A stretch of 29,280 nucleotides of DNA from Sedimentisphaerales bacterium (lineage in GTDB: Bacteria; Planctomycetota; Phycisphaerae; Sedimentisphaerales; SG8-4): positions 1 to 29,280 of the forward strand of contig JAFGCA010000704.1 in NCBI GenBank assembly GCA_016932895.1. The letters run 5' to 3'. Below the pieces are notes generated by a model. It made no database searches. It was not told where the DNA came from and saw nothing but the letters and a program-made list of their open reading frames with translations. The position numbers were made by a program, and so were the translations under genes. Within the stretch, counting starts at the first letter, position 1, and each line of letters starts with the position of its first letter. Positions 1 through 9,428 of the stretch are shown one piece after another.

Positions 1-505
1 CCCAGAGCGTGCCGTCCAGGGCCATCCAGTCGGACGGCGTGTGCGGGCCGTTGCGAAACGGCCGGAAGGGGCCTTTCGGCGAGTCGGCCACGAGAATCTG
101 CGTGCCTCGCTCGTCCAGCTTCCGGCCCTGCGGATTGACTCCGAATGTCTCCCGACCGGTGAACGTCACGAACAGATAGAACCTGCCCTGGTGGCGGTGG
201 ACCTCCGGCGCCCAGACCATGCGGTCGGCCCAGAAACCCTCGGGGATGATGAAGGCGGGGAAGGGGCCTTCCCACTGCTCCAGGTCTTTGCTCGTGTAGA
301 CCTCGACGCCTTTGTGCGCGTCTCCGCGATTGGGGCGGTTGCCCATCTGGGCGTACATGTAGTACGTCTGCGTCGTCTCGTCGGCCAGGACGAACGGATC
401 GCGGATGCGGATGTCCTCGCGCTTCCACGTTCGCGCCGGAGCTTGCGTCGCCTGTCCGCAGATCGAGGCAACAGCGATCAATCCCGTCAGCAGCGTTCTC
501 GTCAT
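1..505 (-). CDS. Glycoside hydrolase family 43-like secreted enzyme, N-terminal part only
   Basis: The gene runs off the left edge of the window, so only about 168 N-terminal residues are visible. The start at 505 is preceded by GGTGGAGACGAGTCA, giving a GGAG ribosome binding site at a good distance. The protein begins with a signal peptide (MTRTLLTGLIAVASICGQA), followed by IRIRDPFVLADE with the Asp expected at the general-base position of five-bladed beta-propeller glycosidases, then MVWAPEVHRHQGRFYLF, which matches the GH43 WAPEv...G.yYL pattern. Such enzymes hydrolyse arabinofuranosidic or xylosidic linkages outside the cytoplasm. The arabinose-type catabolic cluster downstream in the window fits an arabinosidase role, but that is inference. 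A GH32-like or other GH43-clan beta-propeller is the main alternative. The start lies 24 bases after the stop of a sulfatase remnant, suggesting a former operon. Confidence 0.75.
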   Translation of the reverse strand, partial: MTRTLLTGLIAVASICGQATQAPARTWKREDIRIRDPFVLADETTQTYYMYAQMGNRPNRGDAHKGVEVYTSKDLEQWEGPFPAFIIPEGFWADRMVWAPEVHRHQGRFYLFVTFTGRETFGVNPQGRKLDERGTQILVADSPKGPFRPFRNGPHTPSDWMALDGTLW

Positions 506-529
506 TGACTCGTCTCCACCCGGTGCGGT

Positions 530-685
530 TTATGCCAATTCGTCAGGCAACGCTTCTCTCTGTTCGTCCAGCCACCGGGCCAACTGTTTGCGCATGCGCA
601 GCAGCAGACGTTTGCGGTCGGGCCGACCGGCGAGATTCTCCAGCTCGAAAGGATCGGTCTGCGTATCGTACAGCTGCTCCCTTCG
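530..685 (-). pseudogene. C-terminal remnant of a sulfatase
   Basis: About 50 codons ending at TAA (530-532) read EQLYDTQTDPFELENLAG followed by a basic amphipathic stretch ending WLDEQREALPDELA. This matches the conserved C-terminal end of formylglycine-dependent sulfatases (LYDL..DP.E..NLA...). No catalytic N-terminal domain with the C-X-P-X-R motif is present. Upstream (685-794) the frame runs into low-complexity sequence (KAKSKNKK) and a palindrome, and then the end of the CotH/lamin-tail gene. What is seen is a fragment. That it is the leftover of a deletion or insertion event is inference. It sits directly before the GH43-like gene, consistent with a lost sulfatase-glycosidase pair for sulfated polysaccharides. 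Confidence 0.7.
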
Positions 686-727
686 GGTAAAATGCGAACG
701 AGGGAAGGCAAAGATCAACACTGCGGA

Positions 728-745
728 ATCCCGGCGCGCCGGGAT
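728..745. repeat. Perfect 18-bp palindrome (ATCCCGGCGCGCCGGGAT)
   Basis: This perfect palindrome lies 50 bases beyond the stop of the CotH/lamin-tail gene and just upstream of the sulfatase remnant. It could act as a weak terminator hairpin, but there is no T tract after it on the minus strand. Next to it (745-790) the minus strand reads a purine-rich AAAATGCAAAAGGCAAAGAG-like stretch. I see no gene in 686-794. Confidence 0.6.
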
Positions 746-794
746 AACTTTCTTGTTCTTGCTCTTTGCCTTTTGCATTTTGATTCATCGTCGA

Positions 795-3700
795 TTAATG
801 GCCGGGCGTTGGCGGAGCGGCTTGCCAGTTGGCGGGGTCATTGCCGCTGTGGGCCCCGGTCGCGTCGATTCGTTGCAGTGCCGCGCCGGCGCCGTCGGCC
901 TCCGGCGGCCAGGGCGTCGTGTCGCCGTACCCGACCTCATCGATAATCGCCCACGCGCTCGGTTCGCCCGGCGAACCCGGAGCCAGCGGTTTCTCCAGGG
1001 CGATACGCTCGCTGCTGTTGGACAGGTTTCCCGAGAAGGGGCCCGCGACGTCGGCTCCCGGTGTGAGCGGGCCCGTCTGGTAGGCGGCGACGAATGCCGC
1101 CAGGCGCGAAGGCTCCGCGTGCGGGTCGAAGCCCACCACGATCAGACGCCCGCCGGCCGGCAGCGAAAGGCCGGCGTCGAACACGTAATCTACACCGCCC
1201 GCAAGGCGCCACGGACCGTCCGCGCTTTCCAGCAGGATCTCCTCGGACGTGGGGTTGTACAGCTCGACGTATTCCTCGTTGGGTTCGGCAGGGTGGTACA
1301 TGATTTCGTCGATCACAACGTCCAACAGTCCTTCGGCGTTGGCCGCGTCGCGCGTCGGCGGCATGCGGAGCCAATACGCGCCGCCGTCGGGGTAGCGTCC
1401 CCACGAGATGCCGGGCTCTTGTGCCTTGAATCGCACGCCGTCCACAATCCGGTCCTCCCCGGCCCCGGGCAGGTGTGACAAAAACACCTGCTCTCCCGTC
1501 CTGCTCAACCCGAAGCCGTCTGCGTGTGGTACGTGAAAGTCATGCGCTTCGTCGAAGCTCACGTGTTGGCCGGCCGGGATGGTGGTCGGCGGTATCGCCC
1601 ACTTGTCCAACTCGTCGATATCGTCGCTGAGGTACCAGTTGTCCAGCGTGACCGGCGAACTCGCGGCGTTGTAAAGCTCGATCCAGTCGTTCGATCCGCC
1701 GGTGGCGTCGCTGTCCGTAGCGGCGGCGATCTCGTTGAGGACCACTGTTGCTTCAAGCTGCGGATCGTCCCGCCCGGGCGAGCCGTGGACGTAGCCGCTG
1801 GCGCGCCAGTTGCCGCCGTACTGCAACGATCCTTGCGGCTCGTCGAGAATGGCCGCCTCCAGCGGGACGAGCGAATGGCCACCACCGTCGGCGGGCGCAG
1901 GCCAGCCCCGGCCGTCGTTGTACTCGAACTCCGCCACCGTCCCGTTCCAGAAGTCGATCAGTGTGACGGTCTCCCCTTCGTTGGCCAGCCTGCCGTCGTA
2001 TTGACCGGCGATTCGGTCGGCGAGAGCCGCTCCGTATCGCAGCGCAAACGCCTGTTCGTTCCTGACGACCAGGACGAACTCGCCCGGACCCAGGGCGGTG
2101 ACAGCGCCGCCGGCGAAGTCAAATGTCACGCCGTCGGCGAAAGAGACGTACGTCAGGTCGAGCGTCTCATCGCCGATGTTCTTCAGCTCGATGAACTCGA
2201 ATTCGTCGTTGTCCACGTTGGCCTGCTCGGCCGCCGGCGCGGGGTTGTACATGACCTCGGTGATCCGCAGATCGGACAGGATGCCGACCGACAGCGGCGC
2301 GGCGGTCTCGAACTGCACCGGATCGGACCAGTGACTCCAGCGCCCGGTGTTGTCCTTCATGCGGCAACGCACGCGATACGTTCGTCCGGGCTTGATGGCG
2401 CTGGCGGGAATGATTGCTTCGCTCTGATACTCTGTTATCTCCGGGCTTTGCCAGACGGCTTCGATTTCATATTTGCCCTTTCGTTGTGCGGCCTGACCCG
2501 ATGTCCCCTCGGGCTCGGTTCGACCGGTGAGACGCAGATCGAAGAAACAGTCGGAGCTGCCGTTGAGCGAGGCGTTGAGGACGTGGACGGCGATGACGTT
2601 GGTGCCCCGCACGAGAAACTCGGCCGGGTCGGGCAGTGTGAAGCCGACGAAGGATGTGTTCTCGATCGCCTCTTCCGCGGTGGCGTCGAAGGATAGGTCG
2701 GGCGACGAGACGTTGTCGTACACCGCCGGCTTGTCGTTGATCCACACGACCACGCCGTCGTCGTACATCACTTCCAACGTCACCGTATCGAACGCCTCGG
2801 GATTCGTCACTTCGAAGGATTTGCGCAGATAGATGCTGGTGTAGCCGCCGCGCATATCGCCGAGCGTTGTCTCCAGGAACCCCTCGCCATAGCCGATGGG
2901 CGTTGCGCCTGATTGCCAGGTGCCGTCGTCAAAAGCGGGTTCGTGCCACATCTCGGCAGGGGACGAGGGGGCCGTTGTGCCCTTGAAGGAGCGCCACTGC
3001 GCGCCGGCGGGCACGAGAACGGTTCCCGTCGGCTCCGGCGTCGCCGCCGCGCCGGGCGAGACCTCGGCGATGCGCCACCGCAGGCCTGCGAACGTGCCGG
3101 CTCCCTGCGGATCGGCGAAGGGCGAGACCCGGAAGCGCAAGGCGTTCATGCGAAATCCCGGCTCGCCGATGTAGGCGATGGAAGGTTTGGCCGGGATGAG
3201 ATGGCCGTCGGTGTCGTCGGCCAGGGAATCGAGGAAGGCCGCGCGACCGCCGGCGCCGACGCTTCCGCCCGGCCAACTGCCCCCTGTGAACGCGAAACGC
3301 TTCATGTCCTCGACCAAGGCGGCCAGACCGTTCTTGCCGGCGCCGCCGAGCCCGTTGTAGTTGCCCGCGTCGGAAGGGGCGTTGAGCCATCGTCTGAGAT
3401 CGGCGGCGGCCAGGTCGGCGATCGGGGCGGCGAACTCGTCCACCAGCGGCTCGATCTGATCGCGCTGCCAGAGCAGGTCGCGAATCTCACGGACGGCGTT
3501 GTAATAGTCCGGCTGCAGCTCCGGGTGCGCCGCGCCGTCGGAGCCGCCGCCGCCGGCGGGAAAGACGCTGTTGTAGACGACGTCGTGTCCGTTGTTCCAG
3601 GTCGGCCCCCACGAGGCGTCGGTGTCCCAGGGCAGCGTCCACATCAGGCCGAGGTAGCTGTTGGCGGGCGTGTAGACGGGCTCGAAATACCAGGCGGCGT

Positions 3701-5594
3701 TCTTGTTGGCGCTGGGCCAGAAGTCGTAGTTCCGAATCGCCTGGCACAGGCTGTGGTAGGCGTACCACTTGTCGAGACGCACGTGGTTGCGAATGAAATC
3801 CGTCGTGCTGTATCCGGTGAGGCGATTTTCGATGTTATCGTGGTCGGAGCCGTCGGTCACCGCGTAGGGCGCCTGGTAGCGCTGCTGCTCTTTGGCGTCC
3901 CTCGTGGAGTTGACGAGCTTGTAGAGATTGCCTTTTTCCAGGTCGTGCGTCTCGAGAAAGCGAACGTCGTAGGTTTCCTGGGCGAACCAGAGTCCCCAGA
4001 AGTCGCCGCGCCAGGGATCGGGCGCTTCGGCGGCGCCATCCACGACGCGAAAGTGGAAGTAGTGCGAAAGGGGAGCGGGCACGCCGAGCTTGTTGAATAG
4101 CCAGAAGTTCACGTGCTCGTTCAGGGAGAAGGTCAGCGTCTGGCGATTGTCGAAGCCCTTGGCGATCGTGAGAGTCCGCCACTTCGCGGGATAGAGCTCG
4201 CCCTCCATGTCACGGGCCTGGAAGTAATGTCCGCGATTGAAGCGGAAGCGCATGCTGCGTTTGCTGTTGCCGCCGAGGTACCGGCCGTTGCCCCCGCGCA
4301 GGCGATAGCGGATGTTGTCGTAGACGACGCCGTCGTAGACCAGGGTCCCGTACCAGTTGTAGACGAACCGCGCGGGATTGGACGCTCCGCCGAGGAATTG
4401 GGCAATCTGGTCGGACGAGTTGTATCCCAGCGTCTGATGCATGTCCTCGGCGCGCGTCAGCAGGTGATAGACCGGCAACCTCTGGAGCGTCTCGGCCGGG
4501 AAGCCTTCGTAGTCCGGGACGCCGTCGTAGACGTACAAGGCGAAGTTCTGCGCCGTATCGTCCGGGTAGGGGGCCGTGACGTCGGCGCCGAGGGCGTCGG
4601 TAGCGGTGATGCGATAACGCACGAGCGTTCGGTTGGCCTGGGGAGGTATGACGGCGGTGTACACGTTGTCTGCGGCGTGGGCGTCGCGGCCGGCGCCGTC
4701 GTCGAGCATGGCCACCGCGGTCCAGTTCGACAGGCTGGAGTACTGCGGATTCACGGAGTGTTCCGTGTTGGGGTCCGCCTGCAGCGCGCTGACGGGCACG
4801 GGCAGGTGCGAAGGAACGTATTGGCCGGCAGGGACGACCTGGTATTCCAGACTCACGCCCGCGACGCCGTCGGGATCGGCCGCTTCGATGGTGATCGTGA
4901 CGGATTCGCCGCTGTGCGGCCGTTGCGGCGCGTGGCCGACCCGGTCCAGGCCCGGAGGCAGGTTGTCTGTGTATACGGTTCGGTTCGCCGCCGCCGGCGT
5001 GGGAGGATCGGAACGCCAGTTTCCCCCCTGGGCGTTGTCGCTCTGCGGATTGGCGAGCTGCAGGGACGCGCCGGTGCCGGCGATGTCGGCGCGGACCGGA
5101 TCGCCCACGGTCGGCCAGGGGAAGCCGATCTTGTACTCCACCTCGTCGACCACCTCGCCGCCGGCGTCGCACAAGACGAGTTTCTCGCCCTCGTTGCTCA
5201 GACGTCCCGCATACGGGCCGAGGATGAGCGCCGGGTTGAGGGGAAATCGTCCGGTGCCCCATTTGGCGTAGACCTGCTGCGGGTCCTCGGCGATGACGAT
5301 GTAGCCGTTGGCCGGCAAGCGGGCACCGGGACCGAAGACATAGGAAACGCCTTCGTCGAAATACCAGCCGGACAGGTCGACGTCGCTCGCTCCGGCGTTG
5401 TGAAGCTCGATGAATTCGACCAATTCGGACTCCACATCCGGGTTGCAGTGGATCTCATTGATGAGGACGTTCGCGCCGGCCTGGGCTTGCCCGCTCGCGG
5501 CTGCGGCGCAGGTCACGGCCAGGATCAGCGGGAGGATGCGGAACGGCATGCGGCGTGCCGGCGTGTGTGATCGAGAGCTTCTTTGCATGGACAT
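795..5594 (-). CDS. Large secreted CotH-kinase-like protein with four lamin-tail domains
   Basis: This 1,599-residue protein starts with a signal peptide whose hydrophobic core is RILPLILAVTCAAAASGQAQA (about 18-39). The first Met at 5594 has no clear ribosome binding site, and Met16 is an alternative start. Order of domains: lamin-tail domain 1 (43-195, LINEIHCNPD, FIELHN), an Ig-like segment (210-350), a CotH-like kinase domain (about 375-720) with RYRLRGGNGRYLGGNSKRSM and LMWTLPWDTDASWG, a galactose-binding-like jelly roll (865-1025), then lamin-tail domains 2 (1108-1265), 3 (1284-1418) and 4 (1425-1592). CotH-family proteins are atypical protein kinases of spore coats and bacterial surfaces; lamin-tail domains are common in secreted planctomycete proteins. 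The substrate here is unknown. There is no PEP-CTERM-like tail or other obvious anchor. It is the third of three large secreted proteins in tandem. Confidence 0.85.
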   Translation of the reverse strand: MSMQRSSRSHTPARRMPFRILPLILAVTCAAAASGQAQAGANVLINEIHCNPDVESELVEFIELHNAGASDVDLSGWYFDEGVSYVFGPGARLPANGYIVIAEDPQQVYAKWGTGRFPLNPALILGPYAGRLSNEGEKLVLCDAGGEVVDEVEYKIGFPWPTVGDPVRADIAGTGASLQLANPQSDNAQGGNWRSDPPTPAAANRTVYTDNLPPGLDRVGHAPQRPHSGESVTITIEAADPDGVAGVSLEYQVVPAGQYVPSHLPVPVSALQADPNTEHSVNPQYSSLSNWTAVAMLDDGAGRDAHAADNVYTAVIPPQANRTLVRYRITATDALGADVTAPYPDDTAQNFALYVYDGVPDYEGFPAETLQRLPVYHLLTRAEDMHQTLGYNSSDQIAQFLGGASNPARFVYNWYGTLVYDGVVYDNIRYRLRGGNGRYLGGNSKRSMRFRFNRGHYFQARDMEGELYPAKWRTLTIAKGFDNRQTLTFSLNEHVNFWLFNKLGVPAPLSHYFHFRVVDGAAEAPDPWRGDFWGLWFAQETYDVRFLETHDLEKGNLYKLVNSTRDAKEQQRYQAPYAVTDGSDHDNIENRLTGYSTTDFIRNHVRLDKWYAYHSLCQAIRNYDFWPSANKNAAWYFEPVYTPANSYLGLMWTLPWDTDASWGPTWNNGHDVVYNSVFPAGGGGSDGAAHPELQPDYYNAVREIRDLLWQRDQIEPLVDEFAAPIADLAAADLRRWLNAPSDAGNYNGLGGAGKNGLAALVEDMKRFAFTGGSWPGGSVGAGGRAAFLDSLADDTDGHLIPAKPSIAYIGEPGFRMNALRFRVSPFADPQGAGTFAGLRWRIAEVSPGAAATPEPTGTVLVPAGAQWRSFKGTTAPSSPAEMWHEPAFDDGTWQSGATPIGYGEGFLETTLGDMRGGYTSIYLRKSFEVTNPEAFDTVTLEVMYDDGVVVWINDKPAVYDNVSSPDLSFDATAEEAIENTSFVGFTLPDPAEFLVRGTNVIAVHVLNASLNGSSDCFFDLRLTGRTEPEGTSGQAAQRKGKYEIEAVWQSPEITEYQSEAIIPASAIKPGRTYRVRCRMKDNTGRWSHWSDPVQFETAAPLSVGILSDLRITEVMYNPAPAAEQANVDNDEFEFIELKNIGDETLDLTYVSFADGVTFDFAGGAVTALGPGEFVLVVRNEQAFALRYGAALADRIAGQYDGRLANEGETVTLIDFWNGTVAEFEYNDGRGWPAPADGGGHSLVPLEAAILDEPQGSLQYGGNWRASGYVHGSPGRDDPQLEATVVLNEIAAATDSDATGGSNDWIELYNAASSPVTLDNWYLSDDIDELDKWAIPPTTIPAGQHVSFDEAHDFHVPHADGFGLSRTGEQVFLSHLPGAGEDRIVDGVRFKAQEPGISWGRYPDGGAYWLRMPPTRDAANAEGLLDVVIDEIMYHPAEPNEEYVELYNPTSEEILLESADGPWRLAGGVDYVFDAGLSLPAGGRLIVVGFDPHAEPSRLAAFVAAYQTGPLTPGADVAGPFSGNLSNSSERIALEKPLAPGSPGEPSAWAIIDEVGYGDTTPWPPEADGAGAALQRIDATGAHSGNDPANWQAAPPTPGH

Positions 5595-5666
5595 ACTATG
5601 GGCAATGCTTCGTCAAATGACACATGTTTCCATCGGCCGGACCGCGCCAGGCCTTCTTGTCACAGA

Positions 5667-5706
5667 AGCGGGGCCTGTGCCGACGTCATCCGGCACAAGC
5701 CCCGCT
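5667..5706 (-). terminator. Strong hairpin downstream of the 9313-5777 gene
   Basis: The arms AGCGGGGCCTGTGCCG (5667-5682) and CGGCACAAGCCCCGCT (5691-5706) pair over 16 positions with a single G-U pair and an 8-base loop. The hairpin lies 70 bases after the stop of the LamG protein gene. No T run follows on the minus strand (TTCTGTGAC), so it is not a textbook intrinsic terminator; it may also protect RNA ends or be a dispersed repeat. Confidence 0.4.
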
Positions 5707-5721
5707 GCAAAGAGCAAGACA

Positions 5722-5770
5722 CGTGAAGCGTGAAGCGCATCTCATAACAACAGCCGCTTCGCGCTTCACG
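5722..5770. repeat. Inverted repeat, 15-bp arms
   Basis: CGTGAAGCGTGAAGC (5722-5736) pairs with GCTTCGCGCTTCACG (5756-5770) at 14 of 15 positions around a 19-base loop. It begins 7 bases beyond the stop of the LamG gene and adjoins the hairpin at 5667-5706, so this short gap carries two successive stem-loops. Confidence 0.5.
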
Positions 5771-5776
5771 ATCAGG

Positions 5777-8700
5777 TCATCTCTGGCCGGCGAGGTAACG
5801 AACCTCGTAGAGGGACAGCGCCCGGCTGAAGATGGCGACCTCGTCGAGCGCCCCGTTGTACGGGTTGCTGCCGGTGCCACTGTCACTGATCGACCCTGTG
5901 CCGAACTGCAAGCCGGCCTCGGTGTCCGTCCCGAACGAGAAGTCGCCGCTGGCGACCTCTTCGGCGCCGCGGTACATGACGACTTCCTCACCGTCGAAGG
6001 TGAAGACCCAGTGCTCCCATTCGCCTTCGGCCAGCACTCCGCCCTGGATCGTTGTGCCTCCCTGTCGTCCGACGCGCAGCTCGCCGGTGTCGCGATGGGC
6101 TTCGAGGTGCCACATCATGTTGTCGGAGGCCCAACTGTCGCGCTTGGCGATCAGGCCCTGGTATAGTCCGCTCAGGCCGTTCCAGCGGGCCCACAGCGAA
6201 ACCGAGAGCTGCCCCGTCTCGGCCGAGGGGTTGACCGTTCCGAGCGAGACGTACTGGCTGCCGGTGCCGTCGAATTCCAGGGCGGTTCCGTAGCCGGCGG
6301 GTCCGTCCACGTAAACCGGGTCACCGGCCGCGGTCCCGTGCAGCTCGTTTCCGGAGGCGTCTTCGGTGTTGTTTTCCAGGGCGTAGGAGGCGGCCAGGCC
6401 GCTGTTGCCCGGATCGACCAGACCGGGATGGCCCACGCCGATGTCGTCGATCAGGACCATTCCCGTGCCTGCCGCCGTCGGGTTGTCGCGGTCTCCCGCG
6501 CCGATCATCATCTTCTTGACGGTGGCGACGTTGACTCCCTGGTCGCTGAACTCGGTCAGGGGGATTTCCCATGCGGTCCAATCGCCGATGAGGACTCCGT
6601 CGGGATAGGTCACGACGCCGGTCCGTCCAGCCGTGTCCTGCAAGGCCACGTACAGGGTGTCCGGATCGTTGAGCATGTGATCCACACCGATTTCGACGAA
6701 CTGCCACGCGCCCGTGGCGCCGCCGCCGGTGGAGGCCTGGGCGAACTCGGCGGTGGTCGTGACTCCGCTGCTGTGGCTGGTCAACGCCAGACCGATGAAG
6801 ATATTGGAATGCATCGGAATCGCCAGCGAGGACGGCTCGTCCGGGTTGGCGGTTTCGACCATGGGTTCCCAGGTGGTCCCGTCGGCGGAGTGCTCGGCGG
6901 TGATGGTATCGCCCGTGCGGGTCAGGCGGAGCCAGTGCGGCAGCGTGATAACGCCTTCGTCACTGCGCGTGCTGCTGGAGCCGCCGGCGGTGAGCTGGCG
7001 GTATTGCCAGCCGACGCGACCGGACGCCGTGACGTAGGCCATGGCGTTCTTGGCGTCGTCATTGAGGCTGTCGCGGATCATCAGACCGGCCTTGGCCCAG
7101 ACGTCGGTGTTCTGGAGGCTGTCCACGCGGACCGTGATCGAGCCGTCGCCGTTCAGCGGCTTGTAGGCGTAGGTGAATTCGTCGTACGTCTCAAAGATGT
7201 CGTAGCCGGCGGCGCCCATCGTGATGTTGCCGGGCGAGGTCTCGACAAAGCCGGCCGCTGCGCCGCGGAAGTGGACGCGAAGCGTATCGATGCCATTGAC
7301 GGTCCAGTCCCGGGCGGTGGCCCAGGTGCGCTCGGTCTCGGAGTAGTACGGCTGCTCGGCGTTGTTGTAGTACAGCGGCATCGCCTGGGCGCTTCCCCCG
7401 TGGGCGTTATCGATCTCAACGATATCGCCCTCGAAGTAGGGGCTGTCGGCGCTCCAGATGTCGTGCCCGACGGTGGCTCCGGTGTTATTGCCCGGATGGC
7501 CCGGCGCCGGCTCGGTGAAGCCCCAGCCGTCGATCCAGGTCTGGAAGACCCGGTTGCCGACGTCGTTGGTATAGGTCTCGAAGTTCTCCACGACGCGATA
7601 TTCGGCCGTGGTGAAGCTCCAGATGTCGCCTTCCCAGACGCTCGGCGTCTCGATGTCGTTGACTTCGTTGACCTTCCAGTAGTAGGCTTGGCCGTACCGC
7701 AGGTTGACCGGCTCGTAGCTGCTCTCGGTGACGATATCGGCCAGAGCCGTACCTGCGGCGACGTCCTCCCAGGAAGTGCCGAGGTAGACTTCGTGCGACC
7801 CGGCTTCTCGTCCCGGTCGCCACGCGAGCATCTCATCGACGGCGACGTCGCCCTGCCCGGCTGCCGGTTGCGGCTCTCGGGCGTGCACCGGAACGTAGAA
7901 GAATCGCACTTCGCTCAGGCCGAACTGGTGGAACTGTGCCGTACCCACCGAGCTCCAGTTCGTGCCGGCCGTGAGCCGGACGTACTTGGCCGGTACACCG
8001 CCCATGTCCACGACGGTGTTATGCGCGTAGCCGGCCTCCGCGGCGCCTCGGGCAAACTCTTCTTCCGTCACCACGATCCAGTTCACGCCGTCGGTGGACA
8101 CCTCGATGGTGACGTCCTTGAGGCCGTAGCCCAGAACGGGCTCGAACGTGTGGTTGTAGTTCCAGACCCGCATCTCATACAGATTGTAGGCCCGGCCGAA
8201 CTCGTATTGGATCCACGCGCCGTTGGGATCGCTTTCGCTGAGCCACATGTCCGTCTCTTCCGTCGAATGCAGACCGTCGGCGTCCAGGCCCGAGCCGTTG
8301 ATGGTGTTCTCGGGACCCGCGTCCGCGGTGGCGCTGGAAGCGGTGACGCTGACGTTCCCGATGGCGTAGGCGAACGGTTCGGTCGTGAAGCTCCAGACGC
8401 TGCCGGGGAAAACTTCCGAATCCGGCGGCCCATTGACCTCGTCGATGCGCCAGTAGTAGGTGTGCTCGAATTCGAGACGGCTCTCCGGAGCGTATGTGGT
8501 GGCGCTCTGGCCTGTGGCCTTGAGCACGTCGAGCGGGTTGGTTCTGCCGGCGTCGTTGACGTCGGCAAAAACGTCGCCGAAATACACGTCCCGCGCCACG
8601 GTGGAAACGCCCGGCGTCCAGCTCAGGACCACGTCGCGCGGAACGTCGGTGGCGCCGTCGGCAGGGCTGGCGCCGGTGGCGGCTACGCGCGGCCCTCGGC

Positions 8701-9313
8701 CGCTCTCAGCCGGCCCGGTGTCCGGCAGCGCGAGCGTGAAATCGGGGTTGGTCGTCAGCACAATCTTGTCGAAGGCCAGCCCGTCCTCGCGCATGTAGAT
8801 GTTCACCGTGTGCACGCCGGGGGTGGGAACCTCGAAGGTTGAGGGCGCGCTGTCCATCGTATTGTTGGACCAGGCGTAGTTGCCGTTCCAGCCGCTCATC
8901 CGGTCGGCGGTGTCGATCTCCTCGCCGTCGAGCCCGGCGTGGGCGGAATCGGAGTTGCCGTCCAAGCCGTAGGCCAGAATCCAGACGTAATGTGTGCCGG
9001 TCTTTTCGAAGTTGACCACGAAGTCCAGCCTGGGACTGCGCGCGGCGTAATTGTCGTTGTAAGAGGTTCCTCCCAGCGGTGTGTCGGGCATGATCTGCAT
9101 CGCATAGCCGCCGCTGAAGGTGCCCGTGAATCCCTCGGCCGTGCTGACGAGTTCCCAGGTGTTGGAACCCATATCGACGGCTTCGTCGCAATTCTCGGCC
9201 TCGACCGAGACGATGCCGTCCGGGCCCGGGTCCTGCTGAATGGGCGAGGCGCCCATCGCCGCCACGCCAAAGGCCAGGATCAGGAATGGTAAAAGAGCCA
9301 ACTTTTTATACAT
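5777..9313 (-). CDS. Secreted multidomain carbohydrate-binding-type protein with C-terminal LamG domain
   Basis: The 1,178-residue product has a signal peptide (MYKKLALLPFLILAFGVAAM, cleavage near Ala22), and AAGGAG precedes the start at a good distance. Visible modules: a GH115-C/CBM-like module (34-190; VEAEN at the start, DGLAFDKIVLT at the end), an Ig-like module (210-313; YYWRIDEVN), an F5/8 type C discoidin-like module (318-472), a second Ig-like module (476-572), the conserved ETYTNDVGNRVFQ block (579-591), a DUF1349-like beta-sandwich (705-860; KAGLMIRDSL, LRLTRTGD), a galactose-binding-like module (868-965) and a LamG/concanavalin-like domain (975-1176). No catalytic domain is recognised. 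I infer glycan binding or adhesion at the cell surface. Residues 575-965 are paralogous to 762-1150 of the next upstream gene. Confidence 0.85.
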   Translation of the reverse strand: MYKKLALLPFLILAFGVAAMGASPIQQDPGPDGIVSVEAENCDEAVDMGSNTWELVSTAEGFTGTFSGGYAMQIMPDTPLGGTSYNDNYAARSPRLDFVVNFEKTGTHYVWILAYGLDGNSDSAHAGLDGEEIDTADRMSGWNGNYAWSNNTMDSAPSTFEVPTPGVHTVNIYMREDGLAFDKIVLTTNPDFTLALPDTGPAESGRGPRVAATGASPADGATDVPRDVVLSWTPGVSTVARDVYFGDVFADVNDAGRTNPLDVLKATGQSATTYAPESRLEFEHTYYWRIDEVNGPPDSEVFPGSVWSFTTEPFAYAIGNVSVTASSATADAGPENTINGSGLDADGLHSTEETDMWLSESDPNGAWIQYEFGRAYNLYEMRVWNYNHTFEPVLGYGLKDVTIEVSTDGVNWIVVTEEEFARGAAEAGYAHNTVVDMGGVPAKYVRLTAGTNWSSVGTAQFHQFGLSEVRFFYVPVHAREPQPAAGQGDVAVDEMLAWRPGREAGSHEVYLGTSWEDVAAGTALADIVTESSYEPVNLRYGQAYYWKVNEVNDIETPSVWEGDIWSFTTAEYRVVENFETYTNDVGNRVFQTWIDGWGFTEPAPGHPGNNTGATVGHDIWSADSPYFEGDIVEIDNAHGGSAQAMPLYYNNAEQPYYSETERTWATARDWTVNGIDTLRVHFRGAAAGFVETSPGNITMGAAGYDIFETYDEFTYAYKPLNGDGSITVRVDSLQNTDVWAKAGLMIRDSLNDDAKNAMAYVTASGRVGWQYRQLTAGGSSSTRSDEGVITLPHWLRLTRTGDTITAEHSADGTTWEPMVETANPDEPSSLAIPMHSNIFIGLALTSHSSGVTTTAEFAQASTGGGATGAWQFVEIGVDHMLNDPDTLYVALQDTAGRTGVVTYPDGVLIGDWTAWEIPLTEFSDQGVNVATVKKMMIGAGDRDNPTAAGTGMVLIDDIGVGHPGLVDPGNSGLAASYALENNTEDASGNELHGTAAGDPVYVDGPAGYGTALEFDGTGSQYVSLGTVNPSAETGQLSVSLWARWNGLSGLYQGLIAKRDSWASDNMMWHLEAHRDTGELRVGRQGGTTIQGGVLAEGEWEHWVFTFDGEEVVMYRGAEEVASGDFSFGTDTEAGLQFGTGSISDSGTGSNPYNGALDEVAIFSRALSLYEVRYLAGQR

Positions 9314-9428
9314 CGCTATTCTCCTTCCTCATGTGTTCGACCAAAGAGCCGGGGTCTTGGCCACGCGCCAACCCCTTTTTGGTTCAGGCGCTACACGGCG
9401 GGGCGAGCCCCACCCTACTTCATGCAGT

